Source of the DNA: Mycobacterium pseudokansasii
GTDB lineage: Bacteria > Actinomycetota > Actinomycetes > Mycobacteriales > Mycobacteriaceae
Assembly (NCBI RefSeq): GCF_900566075.1
Contig: NZ_UPHU01000001.1
Span: 3,596,325-3,660,324, forward strand
DNA length: 64,000 bases
Direction of reading: 5' to 3'
Numbering within the stretch: position 1 is the stretch's first letter; each line of letters begins with the position of its first letter. Position numbers and translations under genes: made by a program. This document shows positions 30,250-41,684 of the stretch, one piece after another. Below the pieces are notes generated by a model that had not been told where the DNA came from, ran no database searches, and saw nothing but the letters and a program-made list of their open reading frames with translations.

Positions 30250-30820
30250 CGTCAGACCTGAACAACAGGTCGCGCCGGTACCCGTTGGTCCGTGCACAGA
30301 TATGTCCCTGCGGATCCAAAGGCTCCTGACACAGCGGGCACGGCGGACGGCCCGCCGAGATGACGCGGTTGGACCTGGTAGCGAACTGCCGTGCCGACTC
30401 AGGCGTCAAGAACACCCGTACGGCGTCGGGACCCTCGTCGGTGTCGTCGAGCACCACCGAGGCGTCGAACTCCGCGTCGGTGACGGCCAACAGCTCCACG
30501 ACCACCGTCTGGGCTTCGGAATCCCAGCCCAGTCCCATGGTCCCGACTCGAAACTCGGCGTCCACCGGCATGATCAACGGATTCAGATCCTCGACCTCGG
30601 CGGGCTCCGGGGGCACCGGCGTACCGAAGCGGCGGTTCACTTCCAGCAGCAGCGCGCCGATGCGCTCGGCCAGCACCGCGACTTGCTGCTTCTCCAGCAC
30701 CACCGAGACCACCCGGTCGTCATGAGCCGCCTGGATGTAGAACGTGCGATTTCCGGGCTGGCCAACGGTCCCGGCGACGAAGCGGTCGGGTGTGCGGAAT
30801 ACGTGAATAGCGCGCGCCAT
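30233..30820 (-). CDS. DUF3090 family protein (Rv2134c-like)
   Basis: The 195-residue protein begins MARAIHVFRTPDRFVAGTVG and matches DUF3090. A C-terminal zinc-ribbon-like motif, CPLCQEPLDPQGHIC (about 172-186), probably binds Zn. The ATG at 30820 was chosen because homology starts there; the open frame continues upstream into the phosphatase region without it. It sits between the phosphatase (62 bases upstream) and the SCO1664 gene (overlapping). Function unknown; constant partnership with the SCO1664 protein suggests a complex. Confidence 0.9.
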   Translation of the reverse strand: MARAIHVFRTPDRFVAGTVGQPGNRTFYIQAAHDDRVVSVVLEKQQVAVLAERIGALLLEVNRRFGTPVPPEPAEVEDLNPLIMPVDAEFRVGTMGLGWDSEAQTVVVELLAVTDAEFDASVVLDDTDEGPDAVRVFLTPESARQFATRSNRVISAGRPPCPLCQEPLDPQGHICARTNGYRRDLLFRSDDEPGQ

Positions 30821-30882
30821 GGCATCTCCAAAATACCGTGCGGACGCCCCTGGATCGACCGGGCCGGCGGGGGCCGATCGTG

Positions 30883-31623
30883 CTAATCGGCGGAGCCGCC
30901 GATGACCGCATCGCCGGATGGCACCTGACCGTCCGACTCCGCGGTCTGCTCGTTGCCAAGGTCCTCCTTGGGCGGGGGCGCCGCACGCAGCCCCGCCGAC
31001 AGCCGCGCCCCGGTGTGGTTGACGTGCAGCACGAAGGGTCGTAATTCGGTATAGCGGACCACACTCGCCGACGCGGGATCGGCGGTGATCCGTTGAAAGC
31101 TGTCCAGATGCATTCCGTAGGCGTCCGCGATCACCGCCTTGATGACGTCGCCATGGGTGCAGGCCAGCCATAACACGTCGCCACCGTGCTCTCCCCCGTA
31201 TTCCAGGGCCAGCCGCCGGTCGTGCTCGCGAACCGCGGCCACCGCGCGGGCCTGCACCTGCGCCAGCCCCTCGCCGCCCGGAAACACCGCCGCACTGGGA
31301 TGTGCCTGAACAACCCGCCACAACGGCTCGTTGGTCAGGTCGCCGATCTTGCGGCCAGTCCATTCGCCGTAGTCGACCTCGGCGAGCCGGTCATCGATGA
31401 GCGGCTCCAGACACAGCGCATCAGCCAGCGGTTCGACGGTGCTGCGGCACCGCAGCATCGGAGATGACACCACCGCCCGGACCGCCAAGTCACCGAGCCG
31501 GTCGATCAGGGCCGCCGCCTGCTCTCGCCCCTTGTCGTCAAGGTCGACGCCCTCGGACCGCCCGGCCAGGATGCCGGCTGTGTTCGAGGTGGAACGACCG
31601 TGGCGCACCAGGATGACGGTCAT
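30883..31623 (-). CDS. Histidine-phosphatase (phosphoglycerate mutase) family protein (Rv2135c-like)
   Basis: The 246-residue enzyme has the phosphohistidine motif [13 protein letters not shown] at residues 2-14, SSPMLRC for phosphate binding, and the second His in [11 protein letters not shown] near 159. A low-complexity tail ([18 protein letters not shown]) ends it. Such proteins are acid phosphatases or mutases; Rv2135c has been reported as an acid phosphatase. The ATG at 31623 overlaps the uppP stop (ATGA), indicating coupling with the undecaprenyl-diphosphatase gene. Confidence 0.93.
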   Translation of the reverse strand: MTVILVRHGRSTSNTAGILAGRSEGVDLDDKGREQAAALIDRLGDLAVRAVVSSPMLRCRSTVEPLADALCLEPLIDDRLAEVDYGEWTGRKIGDLTNEPLWRVVQAHPSAAVFPGGEGLAQVQARAVAAVREHDRRLALEYGGEHGGDVLWLACTHGDVIKAVIADAYGMHLDSFQRITADPASASVVRYTELRPFVLHVNHTGARLSAGLRAAPPPKEDLGNEQTAESDGQVPSGDAVIGGSAD

Positions 31624-32450
31624 GTCGCGGCCACCGTCCCGGTTGCCAGCAACACAAGCACTGCCGCGCCGGCCAAGACCCGATAACCCACGAACCAATA
31701 CATGTTGTGCCGCAACAGGAAATGCAGGAACCACGCCACCGCGGAAAGGCCGACCACGAACGCGATCAGGGTGGCCACCAGCAGCTGCGGCCCGGTGGCG
31801 CTCATCCCTTCGGTCACCGGGTGGAAGGCGTCCGGTAACGAGAACAGCCCGGAGGCGAACACCGCGGGGATGGCCAGCAGAAAGCCGAATCGGGCGGCCA
31901 ACTCGCGATCGAGCCCCAAAAACAGGCCCGCACTGATGGTCGACCCGGACCGCGAGACGCCGGGGACCAACGCCAGGGTTTGCGCGATGCCGACCACCAC
32001 GGCATCGCGCCAGTTCAGCTGCTCCACGTGACGGCGCTGGCGACCCAGGTATTCGGCGAGCGCGATCACCCCCGAGAACACCACCATGGCTGTCGCCACC
32101 ACCCACAGGTTGCGCACCCCCGAGCGGATCTCGTCTTTGAAGAACAATCCCAGGATGCAGATCGGGATGGTCCCGATGATGACGTACCAGCCCAGGCGAT
32201 AGTCGGCGTTGCGATGCGACTTCACCACCAGACCGTCTACCCAGGCCCGCAGAATCCGCACGATATCGCGCGCGAAGTACACCAGGACGGCGGCTTCGGT
32301 GCCCAACTGGGTGACCGCGGTGAACGAGGCGCCGGCGTCGTCGCTGAAGAAGATCCGCGACATGATCGCCAGATGCCCCGAGGAAGACACCGGCAGGAAC
32401 TCGGTCAAACCCTGCACCACCGCCAATGAAATGACTTGCCACCAGGACAT
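31620..32450 (-). CDS. uppP: Undecaprenyl-diphosphatase UppP (BacA)
   Basis: UppP dephosphorylates polyprenyl diphosphate at the membrane, recycling the carrier of cell-wall precursors; it also gives bacitracin tolerance. The 276-residue membrane protein has both signature loops, [16 protein letters not shown] near residue 15 and [14 protein letters not shown] near 165, and about eight membrane helices. The ATG at 32450 begins [14 protein letters not shown] at the first helix. It is upstream of the phosphatase gene with a four-base overlap. Matches Rv2136c. Confidence 0.97.
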   Translation of the reverse strand: MSWWQVISLAVVQGLTEFLPVSSSGHLAIMSRIFFSDDAGASFTAVTQLGTEAAVLVYFARDIVRILRAWVDGLVVKSHRNADYRLGWYVIIGTIPICILGLFFKDEIRSGVRNLWVVATAMVVFSGVIALAEYLGRQRRHVEQLNWRDAVVVGIAQTLALVPGVSRSGSTISAGLFLGLDRELAARFGFLLAIPAVFASGLFSLPDAFHPVTEGMSATGPQLLVATLIAFVVGLSAVAWFLHFLLRHNMYWFVGYRVLAGAAVLVLLATGTVAAT

Positions 32451-32511
32451 CGCCGCAACCGCAGACACGACGACGACCGTACCCGGTACGGCACACGGGT
32501 ATCGGGTGCGA

Positions 32512-32814
32512 CTAGCGCGAAACGGGCGCGGCTTGGGCGACGGAGTCACGCACCGCGGCGGCCAGGCTGCGCTCGTCGGTGACATCGATGTCGACCAGAC
32601 TGCGGACCGACCGCGCGACGACGTCTTCGGCCTGCGGGACCGGCGCGGTCAGGCGCGGCCGGTAGATTTCGACGACAAGTGACCGGTGTTCGATGTGGAA
32701 GGAAAAACTACGTCCGTCGCCGACCTGTCCATAGCCGCTGGCGAAGATGCCCGTCGACATGTCTTCGATAGCAAACTGTTTGTTCGCGACATGCCGGTCA
32801 GCGGTGACGGTCAT
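32512..32814 (-). CDS. Small conserved hypothetical protein (Rv2137c-like)
   Basis: The 100-residue soluble protein ([20 protein letters not shown]...) has a beta-rich middle ([19 protein letters not shown]) and a helical end. No family with a known function was recognised. It lies 61 bases upstream of uppP on the same strand and diverges from lppL. The ATG at 32814 was chosen because the nine codons before it do not continue the homologous N-terminus. Probably first gene of the uppP transcript. Confidence 0.82.
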   Translation of the reverse strand: MTVTADRHVANKQFAIEDMSTGIFASGYGQVGDGRSFSFHIEHRSLVVEIYRPRLTAPVPQAEDVVARSVRSLVDIDVTDERSLAAAVRDSVAQAAPVSR

Positions 32815-32935
32815 GCCGCGACAATACCTCTCCAGTACCACTTTTCGTGGGCAACATGGCGAGATCGGACGCGACTTGGATAGTCGAAATTCCTTGAGTT
32901 GTGGGACCCATGCTCGACGTTCGGAGGACGGATAG

Positions 32936-33988
32936 TTGCTGACAGCTACTAAGCAAGCAGCTCAACGCCGCCTTTGGGCCGCTGCCGCTTTGCTGACATT
33001 GGTGACGGCTTGTTCGTCGAATCCGCTGCAAACCGCGCCGCCCACGATTCAGCCTGCGCAGCCTGCCGTGTCTCCGCCGGTTTCCCAGGCCCCGGCGGGG
33101 GTGGTTCGGCCGTTCAGCGGCCATCCGCAGACGGCGCTGTACGACAACGGCGCGCGTCGGCTGGCGGTTCTTACCGCGGGCGCCGATCAGTCAGCGCCAT
33201 CGGGCATCACCGTGTTCGACGATGCGCAGACTCCGCCCCAGGCGATCACGCTGCCCGGGCCCGCGACGGCGTTGACCTGCGACGGCCACGGCATCGCCTA
33301 CCTGGCCACCCGGGGGGGGTACTTCGTGGTCGACCTGTCCGCCGGCCGCATCACGCAGGTCAGCGTCGCCGACGCCGCGGGCACCGAGTTCACCGCGATC
33401 GCGCGGCGCGCCGACGGCAAGCTGGTGCTGGGCAGCGCCGACGGCGCCGTCTACATCCTGGCCTCCGACGTGTCCACAGGCGTCGCCGCCGTAGCCAACC
33501 GCATCAAGATCTTTGCTCGCGTCGATTCCCTTGTGACACAGGGAAATACCGCTGTTGTTTTGGATCGCGGGCAGACGTCGGTGACGACGGTCGGGGCCGA
33601 CGGCCGCGCCCGGCAGGCGCTGCGCGCCGGAGAGGGCGCCACTACGCTGGCCGCCGATCCGCTGGGCCGGGTACTGGTCGCCGACACTCGCGGCGGCCAA
33701 CTGCTGGTGTACGGGGTCGATCCGCTGATCCTGCGCCAGGCCTACCCCGTGCCGCAGGCCCCGTATGGGCTGGTCGGCTCCCGCGAGTTGGCCTGGGTAT
33801 CCCAAACCGCATCCAACGTCGTCATTGGTTACGATCTGTCCACCGGAATACCCGTGGAAAAGGTGCGTTACCCAACCGTGCAGCAACCCAACTCGCTGGC
33901 CTTCGACGACGCGTCGGGCACCTTGTACGTGGTGTCGGGGTCGGGTGGCGGGGTCCAGGTCATCGAGCATGCGGCGGGTATTGCGTGA
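32936..33988 (+). CDS. lppL: Lipoprotein LppL (beta-propeller type)
   Basis: The 350-residue lipoprotein has a signal peptide (RRLWAAAALLTLVTACSS) with lipobox VTAC, a Pro-rich linker and repeated beta-strand units (AITLPGPATALTCDGHGIAY, GADGRARQALRAGEG, SLAFDDASGTLYVVSG), the look of a surface beta-propeller. It starts with TTG at 32936 behind GGAGGACGG. An uninterrupted run of eight G residues lies inside the gene at 33312-33319. Matches Rv2138. Ligand unknown. Followed at once by the DUF5703 gene and pyrD. Confidence 0.9.
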   Translation: MLTATKQAAQRRLWAAAALLTLVTACSSNPLQTAPPTIQPAQPAVSPPVSQAPAGVVRPFSGHPQTALYDNGARRLAVLTAGADQSAPSGITVFDDAQTPPQAITLPGPATALTCDGHGIAYLATRGGYFVVDLSAGRITQVSVADAAGTEFTAIARRADGKLVLGSADGAVYILASDVSTGVAAVANRIKIFARVDSLVTQGNTAVVLDRGQTSVTTVGADGRARQALRAGEGATTLAADPLGRVLVADTRGGQLLVYGVDPLILRQAYPVPQAPYGLVGSRELAWVSQTASNVVIGYDLSTGIPVEKVRYPTVQQPNSLAFDDASGTLYVVSGSGGGVQVIEHAAGIA

Positions 33989-34041
33989 AGGGCTGGCCCG
34001 CGCCGAGGTGGAGCCGGTTGCCCGCGGGCTGGGATACCGAC

Positions 34042-34248
34042 ATGTCGGACGAATATGAGTGGGCGCCGCTGCGCCTGCCGCCGGAAGTGACCAGGCTCAG
34101 CGCGTCCACCCGGTTGTCCATCGAGGCCGAGTACCGCGGCTGGGAGCTGACGCGGGTGCGGCTCTACACCGACGGCAGCAGGCGGGTGTTGTTGCGCCGC
34201 AAGAAGTCTCGTCTGGAAGAAGCGTCGTCCGACCAGCCGGAACCGTGA
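34042..34248 (+). CDS. DUF5703 family small protein
   Basis: The 68-residue protein ([18 protein letters not shown], then [20 protein letters not shown]) matches the short DUF5703 family of Actinobacteria, which is of unknown function. Family members begin at about this Met. The same frame can also start with a GTG at 33985 that overlaps the lppL stop (GTGA), adding 19 residues; both starts are possible. Its stop overlaps a GTG (34245) that could serve pyrD. The order lppL-DUF5703-pyrD suggests one transcript. Confidence 0.78.
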   Translation: MSDEYEWAPLRLPPEVTRLSASTRLSIEAEYRGWELTRVRLYTDGSRRVLLRRKKSRLEEASSDQPEP

Positions 34249-34274
34249 CGGTCGGTGAGCGGCGCCAGGGCTGG

Positions 34275-35357
34275 ATGTACGGCCTGGTGCGGCGGCTGTT
34301 GTTCCTCCTGCCGCCCGAGCGTGCCCACACATTCGTCTTCGCCGTGCTGCGTGCGGTCACCGCCGTTGCGCCGGCGCGCCGGATGCTGAGCCGATGGCTG
34401 GGGCCGACGGATCCGGTGCTGGCGAGCACGGTGTTCGGGGTGCGCTTTCCCGGGCCGCTGGGGTTGGCCGCGGGGTTCGACAAGGACGGCACCGGGCTGG
34501 ACGCCTGGGGTGCGTTGGGATTCGGCTATGCCGAGGTCGGCACCGTCACCGCGCATCCGCAGCCCGGGAACCCGCCCCCGCGGATGTTCCGGCTGCCCGC
34601 CGACCGCGCCCTGCTCAACCGGATGGGGTTCAACAACCACGGTGCCGGGGCGCTCGCGATCCGGCTCACCGGGCACCGACCCCGGGTCCCGATCGGGGTC
34701 AACATCGGCAAGAGCAAAACGACGCCGGCCGGCGACGCGGTCGAGGATTACCGGGCCAGTGCCCGGCTGGTCGGCCCGCTGGCCGCCTACCTGGTGGTCA
34801 ACGTCAGTTCGCCGAATACGCCCGGGCTGCGGGACTTGCAGGCGGTGGCGTCGCTGCGGCCCATCCTGGCCGCCGTGCTGGCCGAAACCTCGACCCCGGT
34901 GCTGGTCAAGATCGCGCCGGATCTCTCCGACTCCGACATCGACGACATCGCCGACCTCGCGGTCGAGTTGGGTCTTGCCGGGATCGTCGCGACCAACACC
35001 ACGGTCTCGCGAGACGGCCTGGCGACCCCCGGGGTCGACGAGCTGGGTGCCGGCGGCATTTCCGGACCGCCGGTGGCAGGCCGCGCTGTCGAGGTGTTGC
35101 GGCGGCTTCAACACCGGGTCGGTGATCGCCTGGTGTTGATCAGCGTGGGCGGTATCGAGACCGTCGACGACGCATGGGAACGCATCACTGCCGGCGCGAC
35201 ACTGCTGCAGGGCTATACCGGGTTCATCTACGGCGGCGGCTTGTGGGCCAAGCACATTCACGACGGCATCGCCCGCCGGCTGCATGATGGCGGGTTTGCC
35301 TCGCTGGCTGACGCCGTGGGCTCGGCTGCTCGGAACGCCGGGAAACCGCCCGGTTAG
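34275..35357 (+). CDS. pyrD: Dihydroorotate dehydrogenase (quinone) PyrD
   Basis: This class 2, membrane-associated enzyme oxidises dihydroorotate to orotate with quinone in pyrimidine synthesis. The 360-residue protein has an N-terminal amphipathic helix, the FMN/substrate motifs [11 protein letters not shown] and NRMGFNNHG, catalytic Ser in [21 protein letters not shown], and [16 protein letters not shown] with [12 protein letters not shown] near the end. The ATG at 34275 matches the tuberculosis start; an in-frame GTG at 34245 overlapping the previous stop would add ten residues. Matches Rv2139. A 16-kb PE/PPE locus follows. Confidence 0.96.
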   Translation: MYGLVRRLLFLLPPERAHTFVFAVLRAVTAVAPARRMLSRWLGPTDPVLASTVFGVRFPGPLGLAAGFDKDGTGLDAWGALGFGYAEVGTVTAHPQPGNPPPRMFRLPADRALLNRMGFNNHGAGALAIRLTGHRPRVPIGVNIGKSKTTPAGDAVEDYRASARLVGPLAAYLVVNVSSPNTPGLRDLQAVASLRPILAAVLAETSTPVLVKIAPDLSDSDIDDIADLAVELGLAGIVATNTTVSRDGLATPGVDELGAGGISGPPVAGRAVEVLRRLQHRVGDRLVLISVGGIETVDDAWERITAGATLLQGYTGFIYGGGLWAKHIHDGIARRLHDGGFASLADAVGSAARNAGKPPG

Positions 35358-35412
35358 GCCCGGTAGCCCGAGCGCTGCAAACAGCGATGGCCCGGCCACC
35401 CGCCAGTGGTGA

Positions 35413-38400
35413 TCAGAAGGGTGATCCGGCGGGAGCACCGGCGCCGCCGGTGCCGGCGGAGCCGCCACCGCCACCCGCGCCGCCCGTGGAACCCAGCGGC
35501 GCCGCGCCCGCGCTTCCGCCGCCGCCACTGGTGCCGACGCTTCCGAACCCGCCACCGCCGTCACCGCCGGTGCCACCATTGCCGCCGGTGCCGCCGGTGC
35601 CGCCGGTACCGCCGACGCCGAACACTGCATTGCCGCCGACGCCGCCGATGCCGCCGATAGCCGCGTCGCCGCCTTTGCCGCCGGCGCCCGCGCTGTTCTT
35701 GGTGCCGTTTCCGAACCCGCCGTGGCCGCCGGTGCCGCCACTGCCGCCCGTCCCACCGGTGCCGCCGGTGCCGGCGTTGCCGATGCCGTTGGAGGCGCCG
35801 GCACCGCCGACCCCGCCGGCGCCCGCGGTGCCGCCGGCACCGCCACTACCGCCGGTGCCGCTGACGCTGCCGGAGCCGCCGGTGCCGCCGGTGCCGCCGG
35901 CCCCGCCTTGCCCGCCGATGCCGCCGGTGCCGCCGCCGTCTCCGCCGACCCCTCCGGTTCCGGCGGCTCCGCCGCTGCCGCCCCGACCACCGGCTGCTCC
36001 GTTAGCGGTGCTGCTGCTGGTGTTGTTGCCGCCGGGCCCCCCGGTGCCGCCCTGGCCACCGGCGCCCCCGGTGCCGCCTTGGCCGCCGCCGATGCCGCCG
36101 ATGATGCCCGCGCCGCCGTCACCGCCCTGACCGCCCCGGCCGCCGGCGGCGCCCTGGCCACCGGCGGTCGGCGAGGGGCTGGACGTGCCGGCCTGGCCAA
36201 CGCCGCCGTTGCCGCCCGCCCCGCCGGTTCCGCCTTTGCCGCCGGTGCCGACCGCGCCGGCGGCGCCGCCGTCGGTTCCGGAACCGGCAGCTCCGGCGAC
36301 GCCACCCGTGCCGCCCTTGCCGCCGTCGGCGCCGGCGGCGTTGATCCCCGTTCCGGTGTTGTTGCCGCCTGCCCCGCCGGTGCCGCCTTGGCCGCCGATG
36401 CCGCCCTGGCCTCCTTGACCGCCGCCGACTCCCCCGATGCCCGCACCGCCGTCACCGCCCTGGCCGCCGGCGCCGCCACGGCCGCCCTGACCGCCGGCGG
36501 TCGGGGTGGTTCCGGAGCTGCCGGCTTGGCCGATGCCCCCGTTACCGCCGGTGCCGCCGGCGCCGCCTTTGCCGCCGGTGCCGATCGCCCCGGCCGCCCC
36601 GCCATCGGTTCCGGAGCCGGCAGCTCCGGCGGCTCCGCCGGTGCCGCCTTTGCCGCCGTTGGCACCCGCTGCGTCGATCCCGGTACCGGTGTTCGTGCCG
36701 CCGGCGCCACCGGTGCCGCCGGTGCCACCGACCCCGCCCTGGCCCCCTTTACCACCGCCGACGCCACCGATACCCGCACCGCCGGCACCGCCTTGGCCGC
36801 CGGCGCCGCCGCCACCGCCCTGGCCACCCGCGGTCGGAACGCTGCCGGACGTGCCGGCTTGACCGGTGCCGCCGCTGCCGCCGGCGCCGCCGGTGCCGCC
36901 CTTGCCGCCGGTGCCGATCGCCCCGTTCGCGCCGTTACCGCTCCCAGCGCCGCCGGCGCCCGCGGCGCCGCCTGCACCGCCTTGACCACCGTCGGCCCCG
37001 TAGCCACCGCTGGCTCCGGTGTTCGTGCCGCCGGTGCCGCCGGCGCCGCCTTGGCCGCCGACGCCACCTTGACCACCTTGGCCGCCCAAGACGTTGCCGG
37101 GAGCCGCACCGCCGTCGCCGCCCTGGCCGCCGGCGCCGCCCCTGCCGCCCGTCTCGCCGGCGGTCGGAACACTGCCCGATGTGCCGGCTTGACCAGTGCC
37201 GCCGTTGCCGCCGGTGCCGCCGGTGCCGCCCTTGCCGCCGACACCGTCCGCACCGTTCAGACCAGCGTCGGTCCCCGAGCCACCGCTGCCGGAGAGGCCT
37301 CCGGTTCCGCCCTTGCCGCCGTCGGCGCCGTCACCGCCGCTGGTCCCGGTGTTGGCGCCGCCGGCGCCACCGACGCCCCCTTGGCCGCCGGCGCCGCCCT
37401 GGGCACCTTGGCCGCCGCCGACCCCGCCGATGCCCGCACCGCCGTCACCGCCTTTGCCGCCTTTGCCGCCGGTACCGCCCTGGCCACCGGCGGTAGGCGA
37501 AGCGCCGGAGGTGCCGGCCTGGCCAACACCGCCGTTGCCGCCCGCCCCGCCCGCTCCGCCGTTGCCGCCGGCACCGTTCGCGCCCGTGGCGCCGCCATCG
37601 GTGGCAGAGCCGCCCGCGCCGGCGGCCCCGCCGAAGCCGCCCTGGCCGCCGTTGGCGCCGTTGCCGCCGCTGGTTCCGGTGTTGGTGCCGCCGGCACCGC
37701 CGACGCCCCCTTGGCCGCCGGCGCCGCCCCGACCACCATCACCACCACCGACACCACCGATACCTGCACCGCCGGTACCGCCCTGACCACCGGCGCCGCC
37801 TTGGCCACCCGGACTGCCGTCGGTAGGCGAAGCGCCGGAGGTGCCGGCTTGACCGGCGCTACCCTTGCCGCCAGCGCCCCCATCCCCGCCGTCCCCGGCG
37901 GTGCCGTTCGCGCCGGCCGCGCCGCCGTCGGTGCCGGCGCCGCCGGCACCCGCGGCGCCACCGGTACCACCTTGACCGCCCGCACCGCCGGTGCCGCTGC
38001 TGGTTCCGGTGTTGTTGCCGCCGGCGCCGCCGGCGCCACCGTGTCCACCGACGCCGCCCTGCCCGCCTTGGCCACCGCCGACTCCGCCCACGCCCGCGCC
38101 CCCGGCACCGCCTTGTCCACCGGCGCCGCCCGCCGCGCCCCAGCCACCCTCGAAGGGCGACGCGCTGGCTCTGGCTGCCTTGCCGGCGCCGCCATCACCG
38201 CCGGTGCCGCCGGTGCCACCGGTGCCCGCGGCGCCCGCCGCGCCACCGGTGCCGCCCGTCCCCGCGGCACCCCCGGCGCCGCCTTGGCCTCCAGTACCTC
38301 CGGCACCGCCGTCGGTCGCGTTGTAACCACCGTCGTCGTTGTAGCCGGCGCCTCCGGTGCCGCCGCGACCGCCCTGACCGCCGTGTCCGCCGCTGCCATT

Positions 38401-41244
38401 GGTCGCTCCGGCGACGGCGCTGCCGCCGTCGCCGCCCTGGCCGCCGGCCCCGCCTTGACCGCCTAGGCCGCCGGTGTTGGCGACGTTGGGCCGCACACCA
38501 TTGGCCCCGTTGCCGCCTTGGCCACCCTGTCCGCCCTGCCCGCCGTCGCCGGCGGCGTGACCAATGATGGTGGTGGCCCCTCCCTGGCCCCCTTGGCCGC
38601 CGGCACCGCCTTGGCCGCCCTGGCCGACATTCTGTCCCGGGAAGCCGCCGGTGCCCGTCGTGCCGCCGGCACCGCCTTGTCCCCCTGTCCCGCCGGTGCC
38701 GCCGGTGCCTGCGTTGTTGGCGCCGTCGTCGTTGTAGCCCGACCCGCCGGTGCCGCCGGCGCCGCCGTCACCGCCCCGGCCGCCGGCGCCGTTGTTGGCG
38801 CCGTTGGCGGCGTTACCGCCCTGGCCGCCTTGGCCGCCCTGGCCGCCCTGGCCGCCGGCGTGGCCGATGCCCGACGCCGGACCGAGCGCGCCCTGGCCAC
38901 CTTGGCCTCCTTGACCGCCCTGGCCCCCTTGACCGGCGGTGTCGCCGAAGGTGGTGCTGACGCCGCCCTGACCACCCCGGCCGCCGTCGCCGCCGGCACC
39001 GGCCGCGCCGGCGCTCCCGCCAGCGCCACCCGTGCCGACCGCACCGCCGGTCCCGCCCGTGCCACCGGTACCGCCCGTCCCGCCGGCGGTGGCGCTGTTG
39101 GTTCCGTCGTCGGCGTAACCGGTGCCGCCCTGGCCCCCGCGGCCGCCGTCGCCACCGGCTCCGCCGGAGCCGTTGATGCCTCCGTTACCCGCGCCGCCCT
39201 GGCCGCCGGCACCACCGGTGCCGCCCTGACCGCCGGCGGAGCCGGTGTCGGACCGTGTCGCGGCGGTTGCGCCGGTGCCGCCGGCCCCGCCGGTACCACC
39301 GGCGCCGCCCTGCCCGCCGGTGCCGGCCACGCCGGCCGCCCCGCCGTCGGTTCCCGAACCGGCTGCCCCGGCCGCGCCACCGATGCCGCCCTGGCCGCCA
39401 TCAGCCCCGCTGCCGCCGCTGTTGCCGGTATTGGCGCCGCCGGTGCCGCCGACGCCGCCCTGCCCGCCAACGCCGCCCTGACCGCCGGCCCCGCCCCCGA
39501 CCCCGCCGATACCGGCGCCGCCGGCGCCGCCTTGGCCACCGTCGCCGCCTTGGCTGCCCTGGCCACCGGCGGTCGGCGAGACGCCGGAGGTGCCGGCTAG
39601 GCCGCTGGCCCCGCTCCCACCGGTGCCGCCGATGCCGCCTTGTCCACCGACGCCAATCGCGCCGGCCGCCCCGCCATCGGTCCCGGAGCCACCGGCCCCG
39701 GCGGCACCGCCGGTACCGCCCTGTCCACCCGCGGCGCCGCTGCCGGCGCCGCTTCCGGTGTTGGCGCCGCCGCTGCCGCCGTAACCGCCCTGCCCGCCAA
39801 CGCCGCCCTGCCCACCGGCGCCGCCGCCGGCCCCGCCAACGCCCGCACCGCCGGCGCCGCCGGCACCGCCATCGCCACCTTGACCACCCTGCAGGCCCGC
39901 GGTGGGCGCGCTCGGGTCACTGGTGCCGGCTTGGCCGGCGCCTCCGGTGCCGCCGGTGCCACCCTGGCCACCGACACCGCCTCGGCCCGCGCTGCCCGCG
40001 TTGCCGCCAAATCCTCCGGCCGCGCCACCGGCGCCGGCCGCCCCGCCGGTACCCCCGGTGCCGCCCTGCCCGCCTTGGGCGCCCAGGGTCACGGGGTTGC
40101 CGCCCGTCCCGCCGATGCCGCCGGCACCGCCGGAACCGCCGTGGCCACCGTCGCCGGCGAGTCCGATGATCGCGCGACCCCCGGCTCCGCCCGCACCGGC
40201 GGCACCACCGGTGGCGCCCATGCCGCCCTGCTGACCCGCGAGAGCCGCCTCGCCCGCGCCACCGGCGCCGCCATCGCCGCCGGCACCGCCATGGCCGCCG
40301 AAGCCGAACACACCACCGTTTCCACCGGTGCCGCCGGCACCCCCCGCGCCACCGGACACCCCGGCCGCACCGCCCGCACCGTCGCCCCCGGCACCACCGG
40401 CACCGCCGAGACCGATCAACGCCGCGTTCCCCCCATCGCCGCCGGCGCCACCAGCCACGCCGCCAGCCCCACCGGCGCCGCCCGACCCGCCGGAACCGAA
40501 CACCACGCCGCCGCGACCCCCGGTACCGCCGTGGCCGCCGTACCCGCCGGCGTCGCTCCCGCCGGCGCCGCCTTGGCCGCCGTTTCCGACCAGCGGGGCG
40601 TAGCCGCCGTGGCCGCCGTAACCGCCGCCCGCACCGCCGAGTCCGCCGGCACCGCCCGAACCGACCAACCACCCGCCACGACCGCCCGTCCCGCCGGCCC
40701 CGCCGACCCCGCCGGCACCGCCCGCGCCGCCGTGGCCGATCAGCCCGGCCGACCCGCCGGCGCCCCCCGCCGCTCCGGGAGCGCTGCTATTGCCGCCATT
40801 TCCGCCGTCGCCGTACAAGATCCCGCCCGCCTGGCCCGGCTGCCCCACCGGCCCACTGGCCCCATCGGCGCCGTTACCGACCAACGGGCGCCCCACCAAC
40901 GCCTCGGTGGGCGCATTGATCACGGTGAGCAGACCCTGCCCCGCGGTTTGCAAAGGCGACACATTAGCGGCTTCGGCACCGGCATAGGCATCCGCACTCG
41001 ACCTAAGGGTCCGCACGAACTGGTCGTGATACGCCGTCATGCGAGCGCTCAGACTCTGATAGGCCTGGCCATGACTGGAAAACAGCGACGCCACCGCCGC
41101 CGAGACCTCATCGGCACCCGGGGCCGACACCGCGATCGTCGGAGTCGCTGCCGCCGCATTTGCTGAACGCAGCGCCGAACCGATCCGTACGACATCAGCC
41201 GCTGCCGCGGCCACTACCTCCGGGCTAGCCACCACGAACGACAT
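35413..41244 (-). CDS. PE_PGRS family protein, very long (1943 residues)
   Basis: The N-terminus ([18 protein letters not shown], then [14 protein letters not shown] and YAGAEAANV) is a PE domain of about 95 residues with the export signal for ESX-5. A short linker (PLVGNGADG) leads to about 1800 residues of Gly-Gly-Ala/Gly-Gly-x repeats. These form a higher-order unit of about 105 residues marked by GQAGTSGxx[23 protein letters not shown] and GTDGGAAGA, seen about nine times. There is no separate C-terminal enzyme domain; it ends in [11 protein letters not shown]. The ATG at 41244 gives the usual PE start; GTG at 41247 is also in frame. Likely cell-surface exposed. Confidence 0.95.
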   Translation of the reverse strand: MSFVVASPEVVAAAAADVVRIGSALRSANAAAATPTIAVSAPGADEVSAAVASLFSSHGQAYQSLSARMTAYHDQFVRTLRSSADAYAGAEAANVSPLQTAGQGLLTVINAPTEALVGRPLVGNGADGASGPVGQPGQAGGILYGDGGNGGNSSAPGAAGGAGGSAGLIGHGGAGGAGGVGGAGGTGGRGGWLVGSGGAGGLGGAGGGYGGHGGYAPLVGNGGQGGAGGSDAGGYGGHGGTGGRGGVVFGSGGSGGAGGAGGVAGGAGGDGGNAALIGLGGAGGAGGDGAGGAAGVSGGAGGAGGTGGNGGVFGFGGHGGAGGDGGAGGAGEAALAGQQGGMGATGGAAGAGGAGGRAIIGLAGDGGHGGSGGAGGIGGTGGNPVTLGAQGGQGGTGGTGGAAGAGGAAGGFGGNAGSAGRGGVGGQGGTGGTGGAGQAGTSDPSAPTAGLQGGQGGDGGAGGAGGAGVGGAGGGAGGQGGVGGQGGYGGSGGANTGSGAGSGAAGGQGGTGGAAGAGGSGTDGGAAGAIGVGGQGGIGGTGGSGASGLAGTSGVSPTAGGQGSQGGDGGQGGAGGAGIGGVGGGAGGQGGVGGQGGVGGTGGANTGNSGGSGADGGQGGIGGAAGAAGSGTDGGAAGVAGTGGQGGAGGTGGAGGTGATAATRSDTGSAGGQGGTGGAGGQGGAGNGGINGSGGAGGDGGRGGQGGTGYADDGTNSATAGGTGGTGGTGGTGGAVGTGGAGGSAGAAGAGGDGGRGGQGGVSTTFGDTAGQGGQGGQGGQGGQGALGPASGIGHAGGQGGQGGQGGQGGNAANGANNGAGGRGGDGGAGGTGGSGYNDDGANNAGTGGTGGTGGQGGAGGTTGTGGFPGQNVGQGGQGGAGGQGGQGGATTIIGHAAGDGGQGGQGGQGGNGANGVRPNVANTGGLGGQGGAGGQGGDGGSAVAGATNGSGGHGGQGGRGGTGGAGYNDDGGYNATDGGAGGTGGQGGAGGAAGTGGTGGAAGAAGTGGTGGTGGDGGAGKAARASASPFEGGWGAAGGAGGQGGAGGAGVGGVGGGQGGQGGVGGHGGAGGAGGNNTGTSSGTGGAGGQGGTGGAAGAGGAGTDGGAAGANGTAGDGGDGGAGGKGSAGQAGTSGASPTDGSPGGQGGAGGQGGTGGAGIGGVGGGDGGRGGAGGQGGVGGAGGTNTGTSGGNGANGGQGGFGGAAGAGGSATDGGATGANGAGGNGGAGGAGGNGGVGQAGTSGASPTAGGQGGTGGKGGKGGDGGAGIGGVGGGQGAQGGAGGQGGVGGAGGANTGTSGGDGADGGKGGTGGLSGSGGSGTDAGLNGADGVGGKGGTGGTGGNGGTGQAGTSGSVPTAGETGGRGGAGGQGGDGGAAPGNVLGGQGGQGGVGGQGGAGGTGGTNTGASGGYGADGGQGGAGGAAGAGGAGSGNGANGAIGTGGKGGTGGAGGSGGTGQAGTSGSVPTAGGQGGGGGAGGQGGAGGAGIGGVGGGKGGQGGVGGTGGTGGAGGTNTGTGIDAAGANGGKGGTGGAAGAAGSGTDGGAAGAIGTGGKGGAGGTGGNGGIGQAGSSGTTPTAGGQGGRGGAGGQGGDGGAGIGGVGGGQGGQGGIGGQGGTGGAGGNNTGTGINAAGADGGKGGTGGVAGAAGSGTDGGAAGAVGTGGKGGTGGAGGNGGVGQAGTSSPSPTAGGQGAAGGRGGQGGDGGAGIIGGIGGGQGGTGGAGGQGGTGGPGGNNTSSSTANGAAGGRGGSGGAAGTGGVGGDGGGTGGIGGQGGAGGTGGTGGSGSVSGTGGSGGAGGTAGAGGVGGAGASNGIGNAGTGGTGGTGGSGGTGGHGGFGNGTKNSAGAGGKGGDAAIGGIGGVGGNAVFGVGGTGGTGGTGGNGGTGGDGGGGFGSVGTSGGGGSAGAAPLGSTGGAGGGGGSAGTGGAGAPAGSPF

Positions 41245-41247
41245 CAC

Positions 41248-41684
41248 GTCGATCCCCTTTGTCCGAGCGCCTTTGGCTACCGAGCCAGTACTCCACCCAT
41301 CACCATCGCCCCATTCAGGCCGCAGTGCCCTCGGCCAAAAGGCGGATTCGAGGGTTGAAAATTTCTCCCCCTATTGGGGGAGGACAACGCAGCCGTCGAC
41401 TCCCGGCGGGAGTTCCGACGAGACCACGCCGGGCATCGAAACATGATGTGGCGCTGTATGTTTCATGAACATGACGTATCCGGACCCGGCTCCGCGGTCA
41501 ACACCGCCCCGGGAGGGAATCGAGCTGGAGGCCGGTTGCGGATTGCTCGAATTTCACTATGAATTGCGGTGATACCGCCTGGCGTCGCTGAGCAATCTCG
41601 GCCGAGACACCACCGGCCCGCAGAGATACCGGCGGACCGCCCGCCGGTGCGGCACCGCCATCTGCTTCGGCTTAGGGAGATGTG
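41248..41684. other. Shared 5' region of the divergent PE_PGRS and PPE-MPTR genes
   Basis: These 437 bases hold the promoters of both giant genes. The GGGGATC before 41244 (minus strand) and AGGGAGATGTG before 41685 (plus strand) are the ribosome sites. The region is less GC-rich than the coding sequence around it and carries the palindrome at 41365-41382. No gene was recognised within it. Confidence 0.6.
41365..41382. promoter_or_regulatory. Perfect palindrome CTCCCCC-TATT-GGGGGAG in the PE/PPE divergent promoter region
   Basis: Two exact 7-bp arms flank TATT. The site is 121 bases upstream of the PE_PGRS start and 303 bases upstream of the PPE-MPTR start. C-tract/G-tract palindromes with a short AT centre resemble operators of CsoR/RicR-type metal sensors, which is an inference; no such regulator is encoded here. 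As RNA it would form a short GC hairpin, but no T-run follows. Confidence 0.4.

Noticed and set aside
35722..38466. 914-residue open frame on the plus strand opposite the PE_PGRS gene
   Set aside because: It is the antisense shadow of the Gly-Ala repeats (Ala/Thr/Gly-rich, no start context or domain). The other long plus-strand frames in 35387-41166 are of the same kind.
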